Shown here piece after piece: positions 1 to 6,793 of a stretch of 9,615 bases of DNA. Position numbers and translations under genes: made by a program. The stretch is taken from NCBI GenBank assembly GCA_000436915.1, contig HF994144.1, positions 17,768 to 27,382 of the forward strand, read 5' to 3'. Each line of letters begins with the position of its first letter. Positions within the stretch are counted from its first letter, which is position 1. The notes below the pieces were generated by a model. The model had not been told where the DNA came from and did not search any database. It saw nothing but the letters and a program-made list of their open reading frames with translations. The stretch is from Prevotella sp. CAG:1092 (lineage in GTDB: Bacteria > Bacteroidota > Bacteroidia > Bacteroidales > Bacteroidaceae).

Positions 1-1669
1 CGCTCTTCTTAGAAGTAGCTACAGCTTGCTCTATAGCCTGCTTGTTCTTTATCTTGGTTTTCTTATTGCGCACACGGAACAAAGGAGTCTGCAGCACATA
101 TACGTGTCCCTTCTTGATAAGGTCGGGGAAGAACTGAAGGAAGAATGTGATGATGAGCAGACGGATGTGCATACCATCAACATCGGCATCGGTAGCCACG
201 ATAACCTTGTTGTAGCGCAAGGTGTCGAGACCATCCTCTATATCGAGAGCTGCCTGAAGGAGGTTGAATTCCTCGTTCTCGTATACTACCTTCTTGGTAA
301 GTCCGAAGCAGTTGAGCGGTTTACCACGAAGTGAGAATACCGCCTGAGTGTTTACATCACGGCTCTTGGTGATACTTCCACTCGCAGAGTCGCCCTCGGT
401 AATGAATATCGACGATTCCTCTTTGCGCTCATTCTTAACATCGCAATAGTGGATGCGGCAGTCGCGAAGCTTACGGTTGTGGAGGTTAGCCTTCTTAGCA
501 CGCTCACGAGCCAACTTGGTGACACCAGCCATGGCCTTACGTTCGCGCTCGTTCTCCTTGATTTTCTGCTCAAGGATATCGGCACAATCTTCTTTGTGGA
601 TATGCAGATAGTTGTCGACCTCACGCTTCAGGAAGTCGCCAACATACTTGTTGATGCTCTCGCCATCTGGCGCCATCTGGGTGCTACCAAGCTTAATCTT
701 GGTCTGGCTCTCGAAGACTGGCTCTTCAACGTTGATAGCTATGGCAGCCACGATACCATTACGGATATCGGTATATTCATAGTTCTTATCGAAGAATTCC
801 TTTATAGTCTTTGCAATATGCTCCTTGAAGGCACTCTGATGAGTACCGCCCTGAGTGGTATGCTGACCATTTACGAACGAATGGTATTCCTCGCCATATT
901 GGTTAGCATGGGTGAAAGCAATCTCTATATCCTCGCCCACGATATGAACGATAGGATACAAGCCGTCGTTGGTCATATTGTCGTTCAACAAGTCTTCAAG
1001 ACCATTACGGCTCTTTATGCGGCGACCATTATACATGATGGTCAATCCAGAGTTGAGGTAGGTATAGTTGCGCAACATCACCTCTACAATCTCGCCATGG
1101 AAGGAGTAGTTCTTGAAGAGAGTGTTATCAGGCTCAAAATAGATGTATGTACCATTCTCATCCTGAGTCTTAGAAGTCTTGTCAGAGATAAGAATACCTT
1201 TCTCGAAGGTAAGATGGCGCACCTTACCATCACGAAACGACTTCACCTCGAAGTGTGAGCTAAGGGCGTTGACAGCCTTTACGCCGACACCATTCAGTCC
1301 GACGCTCTTCTTAAAAGCCTTGCTATCATATTTACCACCAGTATTCAATACGCTTACAGCCTCAACGAGCTTTCCTTGCGGAATGCCTCGACCATAGTCG
1401 CGTACAGCCACACGAAGATTGTCTTCGATGTCTACTTCTATCCTGTCGCCAGCATGCATCTTAAACTCGTCGATAGAGTTGTCGAGCACCTCTTTGAGCA
1501 ACACGTAGATACCATCTTCAGGCAAAGAGCCATCGCCAAGACGTCCGATATACATACCCGGACGTGTGCGCACATGCTCCATGTCGCTAAGGTGTCGGAT
1601 GTTGTCGTCGTTATATTCCACAGGCTGCTCGGCTGCCGACGAAAGGTTATTGATATTATCTTCTGACAT
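1..1669 (-). CDS. parE: DNA topoisomerase IV subunit B (ParE), C-terminus cut by window edge
   Basis: ATPase and TOPRIM subunit of topoisomerase IV, the type IIA enzyme that with ParC decatenates replicated chromosomes in the cytoplasm. The frame stays open from the ATG at 1669 to the window edge, giving 556 codons; family length suggests only the C-terminal end is missing. Visible GHKL ATPase motifs are E60 and N64 in KEVLDNSIDE, D91-G93-G95 in DYGRGIP, and the G124 lid in GLNGVGVKAVNALS. The transducer lysine lies in QTK at 322-324. TOPRIM shows E425 in EGDSASGS and D494, D496, D498 in DADVDG. EGDSASGSITKSRD followed by FSLRGKPLN is what I recall of Bacteroidetes ParE, whereas GyrB has EGDSAGGTAKQGRD, so ParE is preferred. 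No strong Shine-Dalgarno site precedes the start. The GNAT-like gene ends 48 bp upstream on the same strand, so cotranscription is likely. Confidence 0.95.
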   Translation of the reverse strand, partial: MSEDNINNLSSAAEQPVEYNDDNIRHLSDMEHVRTRPGMYIGRLGDGSLPEDGIYVLLKEVLDNSIDEFKMHAGDRIEVDIEDNLRVAVRDYGRGIPQGKLVEAVSVLNTGGKYDSKAFKKSVGLNGVGVKAVNALSSHFEVKSFRDGKVRHLTFEKGILISDKTSKTQDENGTYIYFEPDNTLFKNYSFHGEIVEVMLRNYTYLNSGLTIMYNGRRIKSRNGLEDLLNDNMTNDGLYPIVHIVGEDIEIAFTHANQYGEEYHSFVNGQHTTQGGTHQSAFKEHIAKTIKEFFDKNYEYTDIRNGIVAAIAINVEEPVFESQTKIKLGSTQMAPDGESINKYVGDFLKREVDNYLHIHKEDCADILEQKIKENERERKAMAGVTKLARERAKKANLHNRKLRDCRIHYCDVKNERKEESSIFITEGDSASGSITKSRDVNTQAVFSLRGKPLNCFGLTKKVVYENEEFNLLQAALDIEDGLDTLRYNKVIVATDADVDGMHIRLLIITFFLQFFPDLIKKGHVYVLQTPLFRVRNKKTKIKNKQAIEQAVATSKKS

Positions 1670-1689
1670 AATTGTTTTCTATTGGATTC

Positions 1690-1717
1690 TTCACTCTTCT
1701 CTCTTCACTCTTCACTC
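1690..1717. repeat. Heptamer tandem repeat, four units
   Basis: Four consecutive 7-bp units on the plus strand: TTCACTC at 1690-1696, TTCTCTC at 1697-1703, TTCACTC at 1704-1710 and TTCACTC at 1711-1717. Units 1, 3 and 4 are identical and unit 2 differs by one base. On the transcribed minus strand this is GAGTGAA-type purine-rich sequence. The tract begins immediately after the stop codon of the upstream acyltransferase-like gene (1718-1720) and ends 20 bp before the parE start. It fills most of the 48-bp gap. Slippage could change the spacing between the two genes; any regulatory effect is inference. Confidence 0.85.
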
Positions 1718-2863
1718 CTAAATGCTCTTCTTGTAGCATTTACGGCGCTTATGCAGTTTGGTGTCGAAAGCCTCCCATTGTCCTTGAACGTTGGTATTTG
1801 TTTCCATCTCCACCTGTGTTTCGCCCCACTTTATGCCACAAGCCTGATAGCGAGGAATAAGGTCGGAGAATAGCAAGGCGTTGGCTCCCTTAGCACGATA
1901 TTCTGGCAAGAAGCCTACGAGCAAGAGGTCTACACCCTCGGTCTTATGCATCTTGAGCGCACGAAGCACATGCCACCAGCCGAATGGGAATAGGCGACCA
2001 CGATGGCACTTTTGCAAAGCCTTGGCAAGCGACGGTATGGTGATACCGATACCAGCAAGCTTGTCGTTGGCATTACCATCTTCGATAAGGGTAATGAAAT
2101 CAAGGTCGGCAAGCTTAAGATACATATCGATATATTGTTCTATCTGGCGTGGTGTAAGCTCAGAATAGCCATATAGGTCTTTGTATGTTTCGTTGATAAG
2201 CTCAAAGATACGTATGCCATAGCCTCCTTGGTAAATATCCTTTTTGGTGAGCTTCTTAACCTTAAGGTTATATCTCTTAGCCACCATCTGGGCTATCTTA
2301 GCATAGCGCTCTGGCATCTTTTCAGGTACTCCAACCTTATACTCCACATAATTGTTGTCTACCTCAAAGCCTTCCAAAGCCTCGATATGCTCAGGATAGT
2401 AGGCATAGTTGTAGATGGTAGACATGGTGCCAAGTTGGTCGAAGCCCCATGTGAGCATACCCTCTGGATCCATATCTGTGAAGCCGAGCGGACCAACGAT
2501 TTCATTCATGCCTTTCGACTTGCCATAGTCTTCAACAGCCTTGAGTAGAGCCTTAGAGACTTCGCGGTCGTCGATAAAATCAATCCAGCCAAAGCGTACA
2601 GACTGACGGTTCCACTTGTCGTTGGCTTTATGATTGATGATGGCAGCAACACGGCCGGCAACCTTACCGTCCTTGTAAGCAAGGTAATATTCTGCCTCGC
2701 AGAAGTCGAAAGCAGCATTGCGGTCCTTGCTAAGGGTGTTCATATCGTCGCTGAAAAGATTGGGCACATCATACTCGTTGCCTTCGTATAGGTCGTAGTG
2801 GAAGTCTATAAACGTCTTCAGTTCTTTCTTTGTCTCAACCTTCTTGATTTCTATTAATGACAT
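1718..2863 (-). CDS. Tandem GNAT-fold acyltransferase-like protein (YghO-like)
   Basis: Predicted cytoplasmic protein of 381 aa resembling the YghO-like group of GNAT proteins; substrate unknown. Two GNAT-like halves can be seen. In the N-terminal half, residues about 56-130 carry AEYYLAYKDGKVAGRVAA and then VGPLGFTDMDPEGML. The C-terminal half, about 255-381, has LVGFLPEYRAKGANALLF (316-333), which fits the acyl-CoA pyrophosphate-binding loop, and ends in a basic LHKRRKCYKK tail of the kind seen in YghO relatives. I chose the ATG at 2863; an in-frame TTG at 2872 would add only MNI and is less likely. The stop is TAG at 1718-1720. A promoter candidate lies about 210 bp upstream, beyond a palindromic element, and parE follows after 48 bp. 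No transmembrane or signal segment is visible. The fold assignment is moderately secure; the acyl acceptor cannot be stated. Confidence 0.75.
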   Translation of the reverse strand: MSLIEIKKVETKKELKTFIDFHYDLYEGNEYDVPNLFSDDMNTLSKDRNAAFDFCEAEYYLAYKDGKVAGRVAAIINHKANDKWNRQSVRFGWIDFIDDREVSKALLKAVEDYGKSKGMNEIVGPLGFTDMDPEGMLTWGFDQLGTMSTIYNYAYYPEHIEALEGFEVDNNYVEYKVGVPEKMPERYAKIAQMVAKRYNLKVKKLTKKDIYQGGYGIRIFELINETYKDLYGYSELTPRQIEQYIDMYLKLADLDFITLIEDGNANDKLAGIGITIPSLAKALQKCHRGRLFPFGWWHVLRALKMHKTEGVDLLLVGFLPEYRAKGANALLFSDLIPRYQACGIKWGETQVEMETNTNVQGQWEAFDTKLHKRRKCYKKSI

Positions 2864-2898
2864 GATATTCAAAGTTTTTGGATATATAATCTACTATA

Positions 2899-3066
2899 TA
2901 AGTAGGTGTTCTTAATTATTTTTATATTTAAGAGTATTAAATAGTATGGTAGTTATAATCTCAGATATAAAGGCGCGTAGCGACTCCTACGTAACTGTTA
3001 TATGAGGTTATAGATGCTATGGTAGGTGATGCTGTTATTATATAAATAATTATGAACACCTACTTA
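2899..3066. repeat. Palindromic element with nested inverted repeats (MITE-like or structured leader)
   Basis: The outer arms 2900-2926 and 3039-3065 are inverted repeats matching at 25 of 27 positions, both starting AAGTAGGTGTTC when read inward; one more pair extends to 2899/3066. Nested inside are 2954-2970 with 2998-3012 (14 of 15 pair, with a 2-nt bulge) and a central stem 2976-2980 with 2987-2991 (CGTAG/CTACG) around a 6-nt loop. The sequence can therefore fold almost end to end. No ORF of note lies inside. There is no clear target-site duplication beyond AT-rich flanks, and I do not recognise it as a named IS or RNA family. It separates the methyltransferase terminator from the acyltransferase-like gene. 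Either a mobile miniature element or a structured 5' leader would fit. Confidence 0.75.
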
Positions 3067-3073
3067 AAACATG

Positions 3074-3105
3074 CAAAAATAGCAATATTTCGTCAAACGA
3101 CCAAA
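3074..3105 (-). promoter_or_regulatory. Bacteroidetes-type promoter candidate for the GNAT-like/parE unit
   Basis: On the minus strand TTTG (3105-3102) is followed by 20 bp and then TATTTTTG (3081-3074), an exact TAnnTTTG -7 box with a TTTG -33 box at the expected distance for Bacteroidetes sigma factor. Transcription would begin near 3067, at the outer edge of the palindromic element, giving a leader of about 200 nt before the ATG at 2863. The boxes overlap the terminator hairpin of the upstream gene. Being AT-rich, a chance match is possible. Confidence 0.5.
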
Positions 3106-3121
3106 TATTGCTATCATTTTT
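3075..3121 (-). terminator. Rho-independent terminator after the methyltransferase gene
   Basis: An 11-bp perfect stem pairs 3080-3090 (TAGCAATATTT on plus) with 3103-3113 around a 12-nt loop. It is flanked by a run of A at 3075-3079, which is a U tract in the minus-strand transcript. It lies about 20 bp past the methyltransferase stop at 3143. A T run at 3117-3121 on the plus strand makes it potentially bidirectional. Confidence 0.75.
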
Positions 3122-3142
3122 CAGTTATTTTACTTCTTTCCG

Positions 3143-4366
3143 TTAATTTGCTTTCTTACAAACCAATATTACATGACTATCGTCAGCTAATGTTGTGGCA
3201 AATAGATACACATCGCCACCATCTTTAAGCTTCAATCGTTTTCTGAGTTCTGCTACCGAGAGTGGAAAGTTGCGAGTAGTGATATTTGCCTTAGTTATAT
3301 TAGCAAGTGTGCGCTTCAGCTCTTTCTTGTTCATCGTTGTCATAGCTTCTACAATGAATCTACGACCAGGAAATTCTGCCACATCTTCCGTAGAAACAAA
3401 TAAATGGGAATTGCGCCCTACTCCACTTACACCATACTTCGCAGCTAAAGCTTGAAAGCAACCTGCCTTCATGATAGACGCATTTGGCTCAAAGAGATAG
3501 CTGCCAACTATCGCATCTGCTTCTGAATCAGAATACGAAACTGGCGCTACATCTTCATCAGGACAATAGGCAAACAGCTGATTACCATTTACGCATACCA
3601 CTTTTAGCTTCTGTTTGCCATGGGCTACTACCATAAGCAATTCCTTGCATTCGTTGGCAAGAGACACTATATGAACTTCTGTGACGCAACTACTACCATC
3701 AAGACAACCGTCTACTGCAGCCACAGCACTATGCCAATCGAGCATAGGCGACAGCTTCACCACCACATAGTCGGCCTTCTGCATGAGCATAGGCAGCAGT
3801 TCAAGGATGTTTGGTGTGCAATCTTCTATGACATAGGTGCGTGCGCCATGCTCGTCGCGACGTGCAGGATCGATATATACCATAGTGGCTTTTTCAAGCT
3901 TCTTGGCATATTCCTCGCCATCGCCACAAACAACTATTGCCTTATCTAATCCTAATAATGGAAAGTTGTAACGAGCAAGATTACACAACACTTCGTTGCG
4001 CTCCACATATACGGCTTTTATATTCAAAGCCGAGGCTATATACGAGAAGTCTACTCCAAAACCGCCCGTAATATCCACGAAAAGGGCTTTTTCGTTCGTT
4101 CTAAGGCTTTCGGAAGCTAATCGGCGTGCAACTGCAGCCTTATAGTCAGCCGTAGGCTCAGACGAGCATTGTTCCATCGAGATATGTGGCGGATATTGCA
4201 AACCATCTACCGCAGCCCATCTTGGGAGCTTGGTTTGAGCTATTTGCCAACCGCGTATTTGGTCGAGAGCAAAGACCGCATCTACCTCAGGATACTTAGA
4301 TGCAAGGAATGCCAGTTGGCGTACATCATCGTTGCGATATTGTTGTATGAATTCGGATGTGGTCAT
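3143..4366 (-). CDS. Class I SAM-dependent methyltransferase with THUMP-like C-terminus (PG_1098 family)
   Basis: A 407-aa predicted cytoplasmic methyltransferase, probably acting on RNA, though the substrate is not known to me. Rossmann-fold motifs are clear: motif I FVDITGGFGVDFSYIA at about 96-111, the acidic SAM-ribose residue in VERN (E122), motif IV as VYIDPARR (163-170, with D166-P-A-R) and a following VVKLSPMLDW (202-211). An N-terminal helical region of about 90 residues precedes the fold. The C-terminal 65 residues (NKKELKRTLANITKAN onward, then ELRKRLKLKDGG) match my recollection of the THUMP-like domain of Porphyromonas gingivalis PG_1098. THUMP domains generally bind RNA, which supports an RNA target by inference. 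The ATG at 4366 is 33 bp after the upstream DUF3943 gene's stop, so the two are probably cotranscribed; a hairpin terminator follows. Confidence 0.85.
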   Translation of the reverse strand: MTTSEFIQQYRNDDVRQLAFLASKYPEVDAVFALDQIRGWQIAQTKLPRWAAVDGLQYPPHISMEQCSSEPTADYKAAVARRLASESLRTNEKALFVDITGGFGVDFSYIASALNIKAVYVERNEVLCNLARYNFPLLGLDKAIVVCGDGEEYAKKLEKATMVYIDPARRDEHGARTYVIEDCTPNILELLPMLMQKADYVVVKLSPMLDWHSAVAAVDGCLDGSSCVTEVHIVSLANECKELLMVVAHGKQKLKVVCVNGNQLFAYCPDEDVAPVSYSDSEADAIVGSYLFEPNASIMKAGCFQALAAKYGVSGVGRNSHLFVSTEDVAEFPGRRFIVEAMTTMNKKELKRTLANITKANITTRNFPLSVAELRKRLKLKDGGDVYLFATTLADDSHVILVCKKAN

Positions 4367-4399
4367 AGATAATTGTTTCTTCTAATGGATTATGAACTT

Positions 4400-6763
4400 C
4401 TACAAATGGCATGTCAATCCCAAACGAAACTCGAAAGTGCTGGTCTTGACATCTGGATGGCAATGATAATGTGTGCTACGAACGAAATATGATGTAGAGG
4501 CATGTATGCCAAGCACATCGTTTACTTCTATCTCCCAATATGGATTTATCACAAGCAGAATGGCATTACCCTTGTCGCCTTGCGCATTTAGATATAGAGG
4601 GTTTATGTTTTCAAGGTCTTTGCCTTCGTAGCCCTTCCAGGTGAATATGCGATAATAGTCGGATTTCAGCTCAAAGCGACCGAAATGGCGGAAGTCCATA
4701 TATGTCATAGTCTTCACGGAGAATCCTGAACCCATGTTATAGTCGCGGTCTATCACATTATAGTAGTCGCTCTTGGTACCTCCGAGGAGTATTCCGCTTA
4801 TAAACACTCGTTGCTCAAGTCGCTTCATGGCTCCTGTTTCTGGGAATCTAATCATCATACCAGGACCGAACGAAGCTGCCTCAGATATACGGTAAGGAGT
4901 CTGATTACTGCCATTCTTTACAGGTTTTGAGTCGTAGTAGTTGAAATGCTGATAGATACCTACCTCGGCATCCACTTTGCGCTCTGAGTACATAGGTGCA
5001 CTCCATATTCGTCCCATGAGGTGAAGGGCGTTGATGAGAGGCTGATTGGCAGAAAGACCAAACTTAACATCGGCTGAGAAATAGTCGTATGGCTTATTCT
5101 CACGTCTGTTGAATGGGTCGCCATATTCCAGATTAAGGGCTATATATGGATTCCATTCGCCACGAAACATCGAACCATCGTCTGCCAAATATCGAGTACC
5201 TGCTGTTACGGAGAAGTCGACAGGGAAACGCTTATAGTCATGGTATGGTTCTGCATTTGGCGACACATGCCATGCCTCGCCACTTATGATACGGTTTAAG
5301 CCACGCATAGGACAGATGGCGGTAGCAGCAAACTCGCGCATAAAACGTCCGAAGCCTCGCTTGCGGTCGTTTAGTATCACGTTGCTAACTCTATGTGTAA
5401 TCTCACCTATACATATACCGCCAAAGGTTGTTGCCATAAGGTCGTTGATGGCTGGTGGCTCTATCTCGCCACAGAATTCCCACATTAGTGAACCGCCAAG
5501 GGCGTATGGTGCCGACTCCCAGAAGTTGAGTCCGTTGCTACGTGCGGCATTATAATATAGATTGCCATGATATGGGTGGGCAAAAAGGTTGGTTGAGAAC
5601 TGGTCGTTGTCCCATACAAAACCTTTTTGGAAGTTCTTGTGGATGGTGTGCATATTTACTTTCGCAAACTCTTCGTTCATAACAAAGCGGTCGAAACCAT
5701 GCACAAGGAGGTTGATGCCCGTGGCTTGTAATGCTGCTATCCATGGGTGCTTCTCGTTGTGGTCGTCGTGGATATTCAGGTAGCCACAGGTGTCGGCAGG
5801 CTCAAGCGAAGGTAAGAGGTTGGCATGGCTGCGATTATACCTGAAGGTTAAGCCTAACTGTGCTATCATACCATTCTTATAGTGCTTATGATGGGTATAA
5901 TAGCGTGTGTCGCCATAGCCTAACGAACCATAGAAGCCAATATAGCGGTTTAGCTGATAGTCGGCATTAAGATGTGCCTGCAACGAATATAGACGCTTAG
6001 GCTTATCGGCATGGTCGTTGAAGGTTTCTATATGATAATAGCCCACGTCGCCACTTAGCGATAGACGTGGAGTTATATTAAAGTATTGTCCAAGACGATA
6101 ATATATGGCTCCAGAGAATTTAGAGTCTAATCCCATATAGTGGCTACCAATACCGATAATATTATATGTAGAGCGGTTGCGGAATCGCAAGGCGCCATTA
6201 ATCTTCGAGGTGGTACCGGCAAAAGCCATATAGTCGATGGTGGTCTTAGGATTGATATTTACTAATCCTATCTTCTTGGCTATAGTGTCGCGGGTATAAT
6301 TCAAGAGTCCTATCTGCACACCTTGTGGATGGCTTACGGCAACATTCAGCAATCCTATCTGCGAACCATTCAGAGTGTCGGCATAGTTGTAGGCTGCCAC
6401 CTGCAAGCCTCGCATATATCCTGCCGAAACATTTACTGCCGAAGAAAGCTGCAAACCTTTGTCTACGCCCGAGCTGATATTGGTGATACCGCTCATCTGT
6501 ATACCGCGCAGATTGTGGTTGATATTAGAAACCACGCCAAGCGACAAGCCTCGCTGCTTTGTCACACCATTTATCATACCAATATTAAAGCTACTCTCAA
6601 TAGTGGTATCTGGCATCAGTCGGAATTCACCGAATGTGATAGGCATGAAATATACACGCCTTGGCTTTTTCGTATTCTCTTGCTGTAGCTTTTGAGCTTG
6701 CGAAGATAGTGGCAGTAGCAATAGCAACGCCAACAATAGTTTGTTATTCTTAATTCTTACCAT
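4400..6763 (-). CDS. Exported DUF3943 protein with N-terminal surface-type repeats
   Basis: A 787-aa exported protein, probably outer-membrane or periplasm-facing; function unknown. Residues 1-23 form a signal peptide: a basic N-terminus (MVRIKNNK), a Leu-rich core and an A-x-A-like end at SSQAQ. Residues about 72-170 hold seven repeats of 14-16 residues with a G-x-Q-[LIV]-x-x-x-x-N pattern starting near G72, G87, G103, G119, G133, G148 and K164, resembling LA_2272-type surface repeats. Residues about 180-311 alternate polar and hydrophobic positions in beta-strand style (GAIYYRLGQYF, GFYGSLGYGDTRYY). A DUF3943-like block at about 340-500 includes DNQFSTNLFAHPYHGNLYYN, FWESAPYALGG and FGGICIGEITHR. 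The remainder is beta-rich with many aromatics, ending LGLTCHL, fitting a barrel. It begins 30 bp after the rhuM stop and precedes the methyltransferase by 33 bp. No promoter of its own is apparent. Confidence 0.85.
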   Translation of the reverse strand: MVRIKNNKLLLALLLLLPLSSQAQKLQQENTKKPRRVYFMPITFGEFRLMPDTTIESSFNIGMINGVTKQRGLSLGVVSNINHNLRGIQMSGITNISSGVDKGLQLSSAVNVSAGYMRGLQVAAYNYADTLNGSQIGLLNVAVSHPQGVQIGLLNYTRDTIAKKIGLVNINPKTTIDYMAFAGTTSKINGALRFRNRSTYNIIGIGSHYMGLDSKFSGAIYYRLGQYFNITPRLSLSGDVGYYHIETFNDHADKPKRLYSLQAHLNADYQLNRYIGFYGSLGYGDTRYYTHHKHYKNGMIAQLGLTFRYNRSHANLLPSLEPADTCGYLNIHDDHNEKHPWIAALQATGINLLVHGFDRFVMNEEFAKVNMHTIHKNFQKGFVWDNDQFSTNLFAHPYHGNLYYNAARSNGLNFWESAPYALGGSLMWEFCGEIEPPAINDLMATTFGGICIGEITHRVSNVILNDRKRGFGRFMREFAATAICPMRGLNRIISGEAWHVSPNAEPYHDYKRFPVDFSVTAGTRYLADDGSMFRGEWNPYIALNLEYGDPFNRRENKPYDYFSADVKFGLSANQPLINALHLMGRIWSAPMYSERKVDAEVGIYQHFNYYDSKPVKNGSNQTPYRISEAASFGPGMMIRFPETGAMKRLEQRVFISGILLGGTKSDYYNVIDRDYNMGSGFSVKTMTYMDFRHFGRFELKSDYYRIFTWKGYEGKDLENINPLYLNAQGDKGNAILLVINPYWEIEVNDVLGIHASTSYFVRSTHYHCHPDVKTSTFEFRLGLTCHL

Positions 6764-6793
6764 AAATACATTCTCACCGATAATATCTGTAAT

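Noticed and set aside
661..680. Exact tandem repeat of the decamer CGCCATCTGG
   Set aside because: It falls inside parE, encodes the ordinary conserved stretch around QMAPDGES, and has only two units, so it is treated as coincidence of codon use.
449..1258. Plus-strand open frame of 269 codons
   Set aside because: It lies antisense to parE, whose minus-strand frame contains every diagnostic topoisomerase motif; the plus-strand protein shows no family features.
2864..2872. Upstream TTG start for the GNAT-like protein (adding MNI)
   Set aside because: An ATG follows three codons later and MSLIEI is a normal start; no ribosome binding site favours the TTG.
6323..6695. Two overlapping plus-strand frames opposite the 5' end of the DUF3943 gene
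   Set aside because: They mirror the signal peptide and repeat region of the minus-strand gene and show no recognisable protein character.
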